64,000 nucleotides of DNA from an uncultured Veillonella sp. (GTDB taxonomy: Bacteria > Bacillota > Negativicutes > Veillonellales > Veillonellaceae). Positions 1-8,121 of this stretch are shown here, one piece after another. Each line of letters begins with the position of its first letter. The stretch's first letter is position 1. The stretch lies in assembly GCA_900549805.1 (NCBI GenBank), contig URPV01000001.1:15921-79920 (forward strand), given 5' to 3'. A program made the translations under genes and the position numbers. The notes below the pieces were generated by a model. That model was not told where the DNA came from. It saw only the letters and a list, made by a program, of their open reading frames with translations, and made no database searches.

Positions 1-51
1 AGAAAATTTGATACAATAGAGGCAATGTATTTATTTCTTTTGGAGGAAGAC

Positions 52-390
52 ATGGCAACATTACCAAACTGCCCAAAGTGTAACGAGGCATATACTTACG
101 AGGATGGGCACATGCTCGTATGCCCTATGTGCGGCTACGAATGGACACAAGCGGATGCGGACGCAGCAGCAGAAGCCTTGCTCGTGCGTGATGCTAACGG
201 CAATGTCCTACAAGATGGCGATACTGTAACCATCATCAAAGATCTCAAGGTGAGGGGGGCCTCTACCTTAAAGCAAGGTACCCGGGTTAAAAATATACGC
301 CTCGTAGCTGATAGCGATCACAATATCGATTGTAAGATTGATGGTTTTGGTGCTATGGCCTTAAAGTCTGAATTCGTTAAAAAGATCTAA
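52..390 (+). CDS. yjdM: YjdM/PhnA-family zinc-ribbon protein
   Basis: A 112-residue protein. The N-terminus holds a rubredoxin-like zinc ribbon with two Cys pairs (CPKC at residues 7-10 and CPMC near 25-28). A small beta-barrel domain follows, carrying the family's conserved run [20 protein letters not shown]. This is the complete YjdM (formerly PhnA) architecture. The family was named for its place near the E. coli phn operon, but it is not a phosphonate hydrolase and its role is not established; no phosphonate genes lie nearby. The ATG at 52 follows TTGGAGGAAGAC, a good ribosome site; an in-frame upstream ATG at 25 lacks one. A TACAAT box near 12-17 may be its -10, with the -35 outside the window. 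Confidence 0.88.
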   Translation: MATLPNCPKCNEAYTYEDGHMLVCPMCGYEWTQADADAAAEALLVRDANGNVLQDGDTVTIIKDLKVRGASTLKQGTRVKNIRLVADSDHNIDCKIDGFGAMALKSEFVKKI

Positions 391-402
391 ATTGTATGCA
401 CC

Positions 403-435
403 AGACTAAGGTCCCTTAGGGCCTTAGTCTATTTT
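403..435 (+). terminator. intrinsic terminator after yjdM
   Basis: The perfect arms AGACTAAGG (403-411) and CCTTAGTCT (422-430) are followed by ATTTT. The hairpin separates yjdM from the ECF operon that starts 25 bases later. Confidence 0.8.
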
Positions 436-459
436 CGTATAGGGAAGGAGGACCATTCT

Positions 460-1941
460 ATGAGCACTAAAGTTGATGTGCGAGATTTGGTCTATCGTCA
501 GGAACAGGGCGGTCAATTCCGTTGGATTACGGTAACTGTCCTATTAGTAGCGGTGGGGGAAATCCTCCACTTGATCAGTCCAAGTGTAGCAGGTATTACT
601 CCATCGTGGCCTATTGCTGCCTATTGTGCGGCCATTATGTTAACCCGGCCTACCTATAGACAGACCTTGGGGATTGGCCTAGCGGTGGCCCTCTTAGGAG
701 TTCTTACCTCTAAGTCTGCCTTCCCTTATGGGAACTTGGCAGCAGAACCGGTTGGGGCTTTGGCTTGTTGCTTCCTCATGCACCTCTTGGAGCGCCTGCG
801 CCTACGCTATTTTGGCAAGCTAGATATAGGGCCAGTTATCTTAACCCTCATTACGACGGTTATTTCTGGGGCTATCTTCATTACCATCCTTTGGCAGGTC
901 ATGGGGTTAGATGTGAATATCTATCTCAAGGGCATGTGGCCTATCGTTCTCATCGTAGCGGTAGTTAATGCTGTCGCGGCACCCCTTATGTACTACCCTG
1001 CTAAGCACCTCTTCGCTAAACGAGGTCTTGTAAAATTGTCAGAGAATGAAAAATCTGATCATTCTAACTTGGAATTGAAGCCTTCACAAGCGGGTAAGAT
1101 TTCTGTGGAGCATCTGACCTTCTCCTATGATGCTCAGAAGAAGCCTGTTTTAGAGGATATCAACCTAGCTATCCAAGAAGGGGACTTTATGGTTATCACC
1201 GGGCCGGCTGGTTGTGGTAAATCTACCCTCTGTATGGCCTTAACGGGGGCTGTACCTAAGTTCTACGGAGGCTTTATGAAGGGTATGGTCTTTGTGGATG
1301 GCTTGGCGACAACCCAAGCGGATATTCCGACTATTGCTGACCATATCGGCGTAGTCTTGGCCGACTATGATACCCAATTGGTGACTATGACCGTTCAAGA
1401 AGAAGTAGCCTTTGCTCTTGAAAACCGAGGCTATCAAGCAGATGCCATCAAGGTTCGCACTAAGGAAGTCTTGGCTCAAGTAGGTCTTACAGGCATGGAA
1501 GAGCGGGCTATCTCCTCCCTCTCTGGAGGTCAACGGCAACGCTTAGCTATTGCGTCTGTGTTAGCACCCAACCCATCTATCCTGGTTTTGGATGAGCCAA
1601 CCTCTTCCTTGGATCCGGAAGGGACAGAAGAACTTTACCGTTTGGTGGGGGCCCTCAACAAGGACTATGGCATCACCGTGGTGGTTATCGATCATGATCT
1701 CCATGCTATCCTGCCATATGCCAACCGTATGGTCCTCTTGGTAGAGGGTAAGGTAGCTTGCGATGCGTCTTTGTCTGAAACCCTACAATATATGTACGAA
1801 CATGATATTTATACGGATGCTTTGCCATCTCTCTTCAAGGCATCTATGGACCTCCGCCGCGGTGGGGTCTCAGTCTATGAGCCATGGTTGACCATTGAAG
1901 GGGCCAAGGCTGCTTTAAAAAGCTTTGGAGGTGAAGGCTAA
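460..1941 (+). CDS. ECF transporter: membrane domain fused to ABC ATPase
   Basis: A 493-residue protein. Residues about 20-185 form roughly six hydrophobic segments that look like an ECF substrate-binding (S) component. After a short hydrophilic linker comes one ABC ATPase: Walker A GPAGCGKST, signature LSGGQRQR, Walker B ILVLDEPTSSLD and switch His in VVVIDHD. The ATPase resembles EcfA. The next two genes encode a second ATPase and EcfT, so a single operon encodes a complete energy-coupling-factor vitamin or metal importer. The substrate cannot be read from the sequence. The start follows GGGAAGGAGGACC. The stop overlaps the next start as TAATG, which suggests translational coupling. The S-component reading of the N-terminus is inference from topology and context. 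Confidence 0.82.
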   Translation: MSTKVDVRDLVYRQEQGGQFRWITVTVLLVAVGEILHLISPSVAGITPSWPIAAYCAAIMLTRPTYRQTLGIGLAVALLGVLTSKSAFPYGNLAAEPVGALACCFLMHLLERLRLRYFGKLDIGPVILTLITTVISGAIFITILWQVMGLDVNIYLKGMWPIVLIVAVVNAVAAPLMYYPAKHLFAKRGLVKLSENEKSDHSNLELKPSQAGKISVEHLTFSYDAQKKPVLEDINLAIQEGDFMVITGPAGCGKSTLCMALTGAVPKFYGGFMKGMVFVDGLATTQADIPTIADHIGVVLADYDTQLVTMTVQEEVAFALENRGYQADAIKVRTKEVLAQVGLTGMEERAISSLSGGQRQRLAIASVLAPNPSILVLDEPTSSLDPEGTEELYRLVGALNKDYGITVVVIDHDLHAILPYANRMVLLVEGKVACDASLSETLQYMYEHDIYTDALPSLFKASMDLRRGGVSVYEPWLTIEGAKAALKSFGGEG

Positions 1942-2753
1942 TGCTAGAAGTTAAATCCCTACAATTTGGTTATACCAAGGATAAAGATGTCTTTTCTGAC
2001 GTTAGCTTTACTATCGGAGAGGGCGAGTTCATAGCTATTGGTGGTTGTAATGGGTCAGGGAAAACGACCATTACACGCCTTTTGGTGGGCCTTGAAAAGC
2101 CTAAGTCTGGCCATATTATCTACAAGGGCCAGGACATTACCCAAGCCCCTCCTAGTGAGCGGGGCCAGTACATTGGCTATGTATTCCAACAACCAGACCG
2201 ACAAATGTTTCGTCCCACAGTTGTGCAAGAGGTAGCCTTCGGTCCAGAAACTATGGGATTATCACCGGATGATACTAGACGGGTTGTGGAGGCTGCCCTC
2301 GAACGGACTGGTATTGGCCCTTTGGCCGGTCAGTATCCACCGACCCTTCGTCGGGGGGATAAGCAGCGGGTGGCTATCGCTTCTGCCTTAGCTATGAATC
2401 CACAGATATTGATCTTGGATGAACCTACATCAGGTCAGGATGGGCGGGAAAAACGGGAACTCATGGAACTGTTGGAAGCCCTTAACAAGGAAGGGGTTAC
2501 CATTCTCCTCATCACACATGACATGGAAATCATGGCGGCCCACTGCAAGCGGGCCATTATTATGGGCAACCAAACCAAGGCCTTTGATGGGACTCCAGAA
2601 GAACTCTTTACGAATCATTCCGACCAAGAACTCTTGGCTATGGGCCTCACCCGGCCGGCTTGTGTCAGCCTGTCGGCCTCCATCCCTGGTTTCGGCTATT
2701 GTGCCTCCATGGATGAATTCACTGCGTCTATGATTGAAAAATTTGGTAAATAA
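1941..2753 (+). CDS. ecfA: ECF transporter ATPase with degenerate signature motif
   Basis: A 270-residue ABC ATPase of the energy-coupling-factor type. It has Walker A (GGCNGSGKTT), a Q-loop (VFQQPDRQMF), Walker B (ILILDEPTSGQD) and the switch His (LLITHDME). Where the helical signature LSGGQ should be it reads LRRGDKQR, so one of the two composite ATP sites of the heterodimer is probably altered. It follows the S-domain/ATPase fusion with a one-base overlap and precedes EcfT by 9 bases. It most likely pairs with the upstream ATPase domain to drive the transporter. Confidence 0.88.
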   Translation: MLEVKSLQFGYTKDKDVFSDVSFTIGEGEFIAIGGCNGSGKTTITRLLVGLEKPKSGHIIYKGQDITQAPPSERGQYIGYVFQQPDRQMFRPTVVQEVAFGPETMGLSPDDTRRVVEAALERTGIGPLAGQYPPTLRRGDKQRVAIASALAMNPQILILDEPTSGQDGREKRELMELLEALNKEGVTILLITHDMEIMAAHCKRAIIMGNQTKAFDGTPEELFTNHSDQELLAMGLTRPACVSLSASIPGFGYCASMDEFTASMIEKFGK

Positions 2754-2762
2754 GGAGGACCT

Positions 2763-3425
2763 ATGGAACGTTTAGTACCGATTACAAAAATCTTCATAAC
2801 CCTTCTTATTTCCGCTTGGGCAATTTTTTTGAAAGACTGGCATCACTTGCTGATTTTAGCCCTAGTAGAATTGGCTTTCTTGGCCTTTACGACCATCCTC
2901 TATAAGCAACGGAAGGCCATTTTAGGCCTGGCCTTTTTTGCGGCTGTTCTGGCGGTTATCCAATGGTTGGTGTCTGGTCAATGGGAATCAGCTATCGTCG
3001 TAGGGGGCCGTATGCTCTGCATGACTCTTTTTTTTGTCATGCTTTTGACGACTACTAAGTTGCAGGATTTGACGGCCACATTGGTGCTCCAATGTAAGAT
3101 GCCTTATACCTATGCCTTCATGTTCACGGCGGCCCTTCGATTTGTACCTGATTTTATCGCTGAAAGTCGGGCCGTACAAGAAGCTCAATCTTGTCGTGGT
3201 CTCTCTATGGAGGGTAATATCTTTAAGAAGTGCAAGTCCTATGCGACAGTTATTCAACCACTTCTCTTAAAATCTTTATCCAAATCTGAGAACATGGCTC
3301 TCTCCTTGGAATTGAGAGGGTTTGGTCGCAAGGGACACTCCTTTGCTACCTCCGTTAAGCCGGGCAGCTTGGATTATGCCATTATGGCAATTTTAATTGC
3401 CCTGACCGCTTATCTCATGCTCTAA
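2763..3425 (+). CDS. ecfT: ECF transporter transmembrane protein EcfT
   Basis: A 220-residue integral membrane protein of the CbiQ/EcfT family. It has several hydrophobic segments and two coupling motifs on cytoplasmic helices. The family usually has Ala-Arg-Gly there; here they read CRG (in SCRGLSMEGN) and LRG (in LELRGFGRKG). These helices contact the two ATPases. The start follows AAGGAGGACCT. It is the last gene of the three-gene ECF operon and is followed by a long terminator hairpin. No substrate clue such as a riboswitch is seen. Confidence 0.88.
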   Translation: MERLVPITKIFITLLISAWAIFLKDWHHLLILALVELAFLAFTTILYKQRKAILGLAFFAAVLAVIQWLVSGQWESAIVVGGRMLCMTLFFVMLLTTTKLQDLTATLVLQCKMPYTYAFMFTAALRFVPDFIAESRAVQEAQSCRGLSMEGNIFKKCKSYATVIQPLLLKSLSKSENMALSLELRGFGRKGHSFATSVKPGSLDYAIMAILIALTAYLML

Positions 3426-3440
3426 GCATCACATATATAA

Positions 3441-3512
3441 AGCCTAGAAGGTCTAGCTTTCACACGCCTATTTGTTTCTTTGGTAGTGAAAACTATGCCT
3501 TCTAGGCTTTTA
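3441..3512 (+). terminator. long hairpin terminator after the ECF operon
   Basis: Outer arms AGCCTAGAAGG (3441-3451) and CCTTCTAGGCT (3498-3508) enclose a second pair, AGCTTTCAC and GTGAAAACT (one wobble or mismatch), with TTTTAT at the 3' side. The -10 box of the next gene begins immediately after. Confidence 0.65.
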
Positions 3513-3521
3513 TGCTATAAT
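3513..3521 (+). promoter_or_regulatory. extended -10 promoter for the GNAT gene
   Basis: TGCTATAAT is a consensus extended -10 about 30 bases ahead of the acetyltransferase start. No good -35 is seen. Confidence 0.55.
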
Positions 3522-3551
3522 TAAGGCATTATGATAGAAGGAGAAAAGTCA

Positions 3552-4052
3552 GTGTCTAAGATTGTAATTCGACGTGGGCAAAAGGCTGATATTCCAGCCC
3601 TCTTGGATATTTATAACTATGAAGTCCTCCATGGTGTGGCAACCCTGGATTTGGAACCGCGTACTTTGGATGAGTGGACCCTTTGGTATGAGGCCCACAA
3701 TGTGGATAATCATCCCCTCTATGTGGCTGAGCTAGATGGACAAGTGGCAGGTTATGCCAGCCTATCTGCCTACCGGACCAAGGAGGCCTACCAGTCTACC
3801 GTTGAATTGTCTGTCTATATAGGGCCTGACTACCGCCGTAAGGGTATCGCCTCTAAGTTAATGGAAAGTATTCTTGAAGAGGGGCGCCGAGATGATCGAA
3901 CGCACCTCATCGTCTCTGTCATCACCGCTGGGAATGAAGCCAGTGAACGATTACACGAAGCCTTCGGCTTTGAATATGTAGGTACTCTTAGGGAAGTGGG
4001 TATCAAGCAGGGACACTATAGGGATACTGTTGAGTATGCCCTCTATGTCTAA
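3552..4052 (+). CDS. GNAT N-acetyltransferase, phosphinothricin acetyltransferase-like
   Basis: A 166-residue single-domain GNAT enzyme. The acetyl-CoA pyrophosphate loop reads YRRKGIASKLM. The flow from ELSVYIGPDYR through NEASERLHEAFGFEYVGTLR to GHYRDTVEYAL is typical of the Pat/MddA branch, which acetylates phosphinothricin, methionine sulfoximine or similar amino acids. The substrate here is unknown. I prefer the GTG at 3552 because GAAGGAGAA sits 6 bases upstream. The earlier in-frame ATG at 3531 would place that ribosome site inside the gene. It is monocistronic or co-transcribed with the phosphatase gene downstream. Confidence 0.82.
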   Translation: MSKIVIRRGQKADIPALLDIYNYEVLHGVATLDLEPRTLDEWTLWYEAHNVDNHPLYVAELDGQVAGYASLSAYRTKEAYQSTVELSVYIGPDYRRKGIASKLMESILEEGRRDDRTHLIVSVITAGNEASERLHEAFGFEYVGTLREVGIKQGHYRDTVEYALYV

Positions 4053-4096
4053 GTATAGGGAGTTTTGTGTGGGCCTTTGAGCCCAAGGGAGTTTTT

Positions 4097-5014
4097 ATGA
4101 AAGGTACTAGGGAAGCAGAAGTCTTTGGCATCAATCGCTACCGCAATCGGCGGGTGGATGGTCATGTCCATACGGAGTTGTGCCCTCATGGGTCAGGGGA
4201 TAAGACGGCCCTCATGGTGGAAAAAGCCATTGAACTGCATTTAGAAAAAATCTGCTTTACCGAGCACGCACCTTTGCCAGTCGAGTTCAGTAAGGTCTAT
4301 TTAGGGGACAAGAAGGCGCTAGATACAGCAGCCCTTACCTTGGACCAGGTAGAGACCTATCTGGCCTTGGGTAATGACCTACAAAAGGAATACGGCGAAG
4401 CCATTGATATTTCCTTAGGTTTTGAAGTAGATTACCTGCCTGGCTTTGAATCCTACACTAGGTCCTTCCTAGACCAATATGGGCCTGTGACGGGGGATAA
4501 TATCCTATCCCTTCACTTCATGGAGGGCATGGCTGGTGGTTACTGGTGTCTAGACTATAGCCCTCAGGAATTTGAAAACGCCTTTGGTCCTTGGATCGAT
4601 CAGCAAGACCTTCTTTACGGTCGCTATTTTGAGACCCTCCTCAAGGGCGTCAGGACGGACTTTGGCCCCTATAGGCCTAAACGTATTGGCCATCTAGATA
4701 GTATCAAGAAATTCAATCGCTACTTCCATTGGAAGCCAGCTTTAGATGACAAGTCTAAGGGGCTAGTTTTGGAAATTCTCCGTACTCTTAAGAGTCAAGG
4801 ACGGGAATTAGACTATAATTTGGCCGGTCTATCCAAGGAATATTGTCGGGAGGTCTACCCAAGCCGCTATATCCAAGGCATGGCCTATGTGCTTGGCCTG
4901 CCCTATGTGGTAGGGTCTGATGCCCATAGCATCTTAGATCTCCAGAAAACATGGGGTCCGGGGGCAGCCATTTTGGATGCCCAAGCAGAAGCCCATGAAG
5001 AGGGAGACGCATAG
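4097..5014 (+). CDS. hisJ: PHP-family histidinol-phosphatase
   Basis: A 305-residue PHP-superfamily phosphoesterase. The N-terminal metal motif is DGHVHTELCPHG, and further His/Glu/Asp ligands include FTEHAP, the ISLGFEVDY region, LSLHFM, GHLD and the C-terminal GSDAHS. This is the HisJ/HisK arrangement, which removes phosphate from histidinol phosphate in histidine synthesis. No other his genes are adjacent, so a related phosphoesterase role is possible. The ATG at 4097 follows AAGGGAG; an upstream in-frame GTG at 4067 also has an AGGGAG, so the start is not fully certain. Confidence 0.82.
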   Translation: MKGTREAEVFGINRYRNRRVDGHVHTELCPHGSGDKTALMVEKAIELHLEKICFTEHAPLPVEFSKVYLGDKKALDTAALTLDQVETYLALGNDLQKEYGEAIDISLGFEVDYLPGFESYTRSFLDQYGPVTGDNILSLHFMEGMAGGYWCLDYSPQEFENAFGPWIDQQDLLYGRYFETLLKGVRTDFGPYRPKRIGHLDSIKKFNRYFHWKPALDDKSKGLVLEILRTLKSQGRELDYNLAGLSKEYCREVYPSRYIQGMAYVLGLPYVVGSDAHSILDLQKTWGPGAAILDAQAEAHEEGDA

Positions 5015-5026
5015 ATTATTAACTAA

Positions 5027-5074
5027 AAAAGGACCTAAGAGCCCACACTTGGTGTTGGTTCTTAGGTCCTTTTG
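5027..5074. terminator. bidirectional terminator between hisJ and queF
   Basis: The perfect 14-base arms AAAAGGACCTAAGA (5027-5040) and TCTTAGGTCCTTTT (5060-5073) serve two convergent genes, with A-run and T-run on opposite sides. Confidence 0.85.
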
Positions 5075-5077
5075 TAA

Positions 5078-5575
5078 TTAGCGATAGGCCACCCTTTCTG
5101 GTTGCATATCGTGGAAATGAAGGCGTTCTTTTGCCGTCTTCTCCCAGTCTGTACCTGGTTTGCCATAGTTGGCATAAGGGTCGATGGAGAGTCCTCCTCG
5201 TGGGGTGAATTTGCCCCACACTTCGATGTACTTAGGGTCCATGAGTTTAATCAAATCTTTCATGATGATATTGATACAGTCCTCGTGGAAGTCCCCATGG
5301 TTGCGGAAGGAGAACAGGTAGAGTTTGAGTGATTTGGACTCTACCATCTTTTGATCCGGTACATAGGAAATGTAGATAGTGGCAAAGTCCGGTTGCCCTG
5401 TCATAGGGCAGAGGGACGTAAATTCTGGACAGTTGAATTTAACGAAATAGTCGTTTTCTGGGTGTTTATTTTGGAAGGCCTCCAATACTTGGGGGGCGTA
5501 ATCTGTTGGGTAGTCTGTGGTATGGCCAAGGGCGTGAACGCCGGCTAATTCTTCTGTACTGCGACCGCTGCTCAT
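5078..5575 (-). CDS. queF: NADPH-dependent 7-cyano-7-deazaguanine reductase QueF
   Basis: A 165-residue unimodular QueF of the T-fold superfamily. It reduces preQ0 to preQ1 in queuosine synthesis. The catalytic cysteine lies in [14 protein letters not shown], the substrate Glu in HEDC ([11 protein letters not shown]), and the QueF motif near [16 protein letters not shown] is intact. The length matches the short bacterial form. The ATG at 5575 follows GCGAGG on the minus strand; an in-frame TTG 18 bases upstream lacks a ribosome site. No other que genes or preQ1 riboswitch are visible here. Confidence 0.93.
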   Translation of the reverse strand: MSSGRSTEELAGVHALGHTTDYPTDYAPQVLEAFQNKHPENDYFVKFNCPEFTSLCPMTGQPDFATIYISYVPDQKMVESKSLKLYLFSFRNHGDFHEDCINIIMKDLIKLMDPKYIEVWGKFTPRGGLSIDPYANYGKPGTDWEKTAKERLHFHDMQPERVAYR

Positions 5576-5679
5576 GATAACCTCGCTTGTCAATTTTATC
5601 CTATAGTATAATACTAATATCTACTTAATTATAGACTATTCTCTAGGAAGTGACTAGGCGATGGAAGGAGGGGACGAGG

Positions 5680-6330
5680 ATGTTTGTAATGACCCTATTA
5701 GCCTGTGTTTTGGGGCTAGAGGTATCCTTCCAGCCAGAGGTACGGGTCAAGGGAGACCTTTTTAACCGGAGAGGAAGGGGCTATATATTTGCTAGCCTCC
5801 TCTTTATGATTCTTTTGGCCCTTTTTATGACCTGGATTTCTATCTTCTTGGCCCAGTCCATTCAGGTCTTGAACTACATGTATGATTGTAGTCAGCTGAT
5901 CACAGTCGTAGCCATTTCTCTTTTGCTTATAGGGGCCCTTCAACTAGGGGGGGTGATTGCCTTTAGTCATCCTTTGCGCCAGGAGGCAGCTGGTTTAAAG
6001 CCGTCCTATAGATGGGCAGAAGGTCGCCTGTGGGCGCCTCTTTTCTTTGTGTTGGACCTCTGGCGGACCCTCTGGCCCTATCTTCTCTGGATTGGGGTCA
6101 GCCAAGTTTTGCTTTGGTTAGATCCGGCCTATGCTCGGACTGGCTTCCTGTTTACTAGCTTAGGCGCCTTCTTTTTGGGACTTTGGATGGGCTTGGCCAT
6201 GCGAGCTGTAGACCTCGCTTGGCGGACAGCCTTAGAAGCCATCTATGATAGGCCATCTTTAGTTACGGGTAACCGCCTAGTGGTGGCCATTATAGGTTTG
6301 GAAATCCTCTACCTCTTGGTTTCTCTATAG
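5680..6330 (+). CDS. multi-pass membrane protein of unknown function
   Basis: A 216-residue protein with about five or six hydrophobic segments: near residues 1-10, 34-56, 70-92, 125-145, 150-175 and a C-terminal one. I do not recognise the family. The C-terminal portion (MGLAMRAVDLAWRTAL) faintly recalls CobD/CbiB cobalamin proteins, but the key regions are missing, so I do not assign it. AAGGAGG at 5664-5670 supports the ATG at 5680. It lies alone between divergent queF and cysE. Confidence 0.6.
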   Translation: MFVMTLLACVLGLEVSFQPEVRVKGDLFNRRGRGYIFASLLFMILLALFMTWISIFLAQSIQVLNYMYDCSQLITVVAISLLLIGALQLGGVIAFSHPLRQEAAGLKPSYRWAEGRLWAPLFFVLDLWRTLWPYLLWIGVSQVLLWLDPAYARTGFLFTSLGAFFLGLWMGLAMRAVDLAWRTALEAIYDRPSLVTGNRLVVAIIGLEILYLLVSL

Positions 6331-6354
6331 AGGTGTAACTTAGGGGGCTGTGAG

Positions 6355-6384
6355 TTGACCTGGGTCTAGTCAACATACTACAAT
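6355..6384 (+). promoter_or_regulatory. probable cysE promoter
   Basis: TTGACC (6355-6360) and TACAAT (6379-6384) are separated by 18 bases and lie about 48 bases ahead of the cysE start. Confidence 0.5.
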
Positions 6385-6431
6385 GACAGTATATACATGA
6401 TAATTGTAGCCATTTGGGCTGAGAGGCAGCT

Positions 6432-7025
6432 ATGAATCAACTGTGGTCCAAAATTAAATACAATATTCAACGGGTAATGGACTCTGATCCAGCGGCTACG
6501 TCTGTCCTTATGGTCCTCTGGACCTACCCTCATATGACAGCCCTCTTTTGGCACTTCTTTGCTCACCGCCTCTACAAGGCCGGTTGGAAGCTCTTGGCTC
6601 GGCGGATTTCCCTCCATGCGCGAAGGGTGACGGGTATTGAAATCCATCCAGGAGCTACTATAGGTAAAGGCCTTTTCATTGACCATGGGATGGGGGTTGT
6701 TATCGGTGAAACGACCATCGTAGGGGATAATGTAACCCTCTTTCACCAAGTGACCCTAGGGGGCATGTCTTCCAAGCGGGAAAAGCGCCATCCTACCATA
6801 GAGGATAATGTTCTCATCGGCACGGGGACCAAGATCCTAGGTGATATCACCATAGGCAAGAATACTAAAATTGGCTGTAACCTAGTTATCAAGCATGACA
6901 TTCCAGCGGATATGGTAGTCTTTGAAACCGACCCTGAAAACATGTACGTTCGCCGGTCCCGAGGGCAAGGTCATCCGAATAAGACGGCAGAGGTAGAAGA
7001 GCCCTATATCGAATATTACATCTAG
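6432..7025 (+). CDS. cysE: serine O-acetyltransferase
   Basis: A 197-residue enzyme of the short CysE/EpsC type. It makes O-acetylserine from serine and acetyl-CoA for cysteine synthesis. A helical N-terminal part (to about residue 65) is followed by left-handed hexapeptide repeats with the catalytic pocket [11 protein letters not shown] and FHQVTLGG. The C-terminal tail ends in a conserved-looking acidic, Tyr-rich segment (EEPYIEYYI). No cysK is adjacent. It carries its own probable promoter and a strong terminator. Confidence 0.92.
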   Translation: MNQLWSKIKYNIQRVMDSDPAATSVLMVLWTYPHMTALFWHFFAHRLYKAGWKLLARRISLHARRVTGIEIHPGATIGKGLFIDHGMGVVIGETTIVGDNVTLFHQVTLGGMSSKREKRHPTIEDNVLIGTGTKILGDITIGKNTKIGCNLVIKHDIPADMVVFETDPENMYVRRSRGQGHPNKTAEVEEPYIEYYI

Positions 7026-7048
7026 GATGCCTAAGGGCATCCTTTTTG
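7024..7048 (+). terminator. cysE terminator
   Basis: AGGATGCC and GGGCATCCT flank a short TAA loop and are followed by TTTTT. The first arm overlaps the cysE stop codon. Confidence 0.85.
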
Positions 7049-7057
7049 TATCCTATG

Positions 7058-7086
7058 TTGACAGGCTAGGGGGCTCATGATACTAT
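7058..7086 (+). promoter_or_regulatory. tRNA-Ser promoter
   Basis: TTGACA (7058-7063), a 17-base spacer and TACTAT (7081-7086) give a near-consensus sigma-70 promoter 16 bases ahead of the tRNA. Confidence 0.8.
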
Positions 7087-7101
7087 TATCCAGTAAAGCT
7101 T

Positions 7102-7192
7102 GGAGAATTACTCAAGAGGCTGAAGAGGACGGTTTGCTAAATCGTTAGGTCGGGTTACCGGCGCTAGGGTTCGAATCCCTAATTCTCCGCCA
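7102..7192 (+). tRNA. tRNA-Ser (anticodon GCT)
   Basis: Acceptor arms GGAGAAT and ATTCTCC pair over 7 bp, followed by discriminator G and an encoded CCA. The anticodon arm ACGGT/ATCGT holds loop TTGCTAA with anticodon GCT at 7136-7138. A long variable arm (class II) and a T arm TAGGG-TTCGAAT-CCCTA complete it. It reads AGC and AGT serine codons. Confidence 0.96.
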
Positions 7193-7197
7193 TAGTC

Positions 7198-7234
7198 AAA
7201 GAGGTCTGATGGAAATCCATCAGGCCTCTTTTGT
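7198..7234 (+). terminator. tRNA-Ser terminator
   Basis: The 15-base arms AAAGAGGTCTGATGG and CCATCAGGCCTCTTT (one wobble) surround loop AAAT and run into TTTT. Confidence 0.9.
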
Positions 7235-7304
7235 TTATAATTTGGTTAGGCCCCTATGATAAAATGGTCTTATCCTACTATAGATTTATTACGAGGTAAT
7301 AATT

Positions 7305-8105
7305 ATGGTTAACGCTAGATATAAAAAAGTCATTCTCTTAGGTGCTCTGCTGGCTTCCCTATCCTTGGGCTCAGCTATGGCAGCGTCCTATGATGATATC
7401 GTGCCAGCAGGCGATTGGACCTATGAGTCTATCAATACCTTGGTCAAGCATGATGCCCTGACTGATACCAAGGGTATCAAGACAGATGGGTCTGTCCAAT
7501 ATACCCGTGGTCAATTGGCTCCTCTCATGGCCTATATCACTAAGGAGCGGGAGCATATGAATGATACTGATAAGGAAATTGCTCTCAAGCTCTACCAAGC
7601 CTACAAGGATGAGGTCTTGGCCTACAATGTAGCAGAAACTAAACGAGAAAAGGCTTTGGCTCAGGAAAAGAAAGATCATAAGGATCTGGTTAAAAAATTA
7701 GATAAAAAGCGGACAAAGGCGGAAAAGGAAGCGGCTAAGGCCGAGCAAAAAGCTGCTAAAGAAGCTCAAAAGGCGGCTCATAAGTCCAAGAAAAAAGAAG
7801 AGACTAGACCAGCTGGTCCTGCCCCAGCGGTTATCAATGATGTCTACTATGGCGCCGTTAACCCACCGGCTCAATTACAACCAATTGCGCCTCCTGACGC
7901 GGCCCAAGAGGTGACTTATGACAATGAAAAACCAGAAGAAGTGGCCCTGACACCGGAACAAATCCAAGAAAAGATGAAGCACTTCAAGGTGGATACCTCC
8001 CCGTTACAGGTCGGTGGTGATGTCCGTGTTCGTACCCAAGGGACTAAGGGCGGTAAATCCAAGACCGATGGTAAGGCTAATGTAGAAATGGCTATGACCT
8101 GGTAA
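7305..8105 (+). CDS. exported SLH-domain, coiled-coil envelope protein
   Basis: A 266-residue protein. Residues 1-26 are a signal peptide ending in SAMA. Residues about 28-85 form one SLH module (DWTYESINTLVKHDAL and YTRGQLAPLM). Residues about 85-165 are a Lys/Ala/Glu-rich coiled coil, followed by a Pro-rich linker. Near residue 237 it reads LQVGGDVRVRTQG, which resembles the first strand of OmpM-type porin barrels, but the protein stops about 25 residues later. OmpM proteins of Negativicutes tether the outer membrane to peptidoglycan with such an SLH plus coil. This one keeps the tether but lacks the barrel. Its role is inferred. Confidence 0.72.
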   Translation: MVNARYKKVILLGALLASLSLGSAMAASYDDIVPAGDWTYESINTLVKHDALTDTKGIKTDGSVQYTRGQLAPLMAYITKEREHMNDTDKEIALKLYQAYKDEVLAYNVAETKREKALAQEKKDHKDLVKKLDKKRTKAEKEAAKAEQKAAKEAQKAAHKSKKKEETRPAGPAPAVINDVYYGAVNPPAQLQPIAPPDAAQEVTYDNEKPEEVALTPEQIQEKMKHFKVDTSPLQVGGDVRVRTQGTKGGKSKTDGKANVEMAMTW

Positions 8106-8121
8106 GAGTTGAGGTGTGTGT

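Noticed and set aside
5680..6330. CobD/CbiB identity for the membrane protein
   Set aside because: Only a faint C-terminal similarity is seen and the conserved N-terminal cobamide-synthase region is missing.
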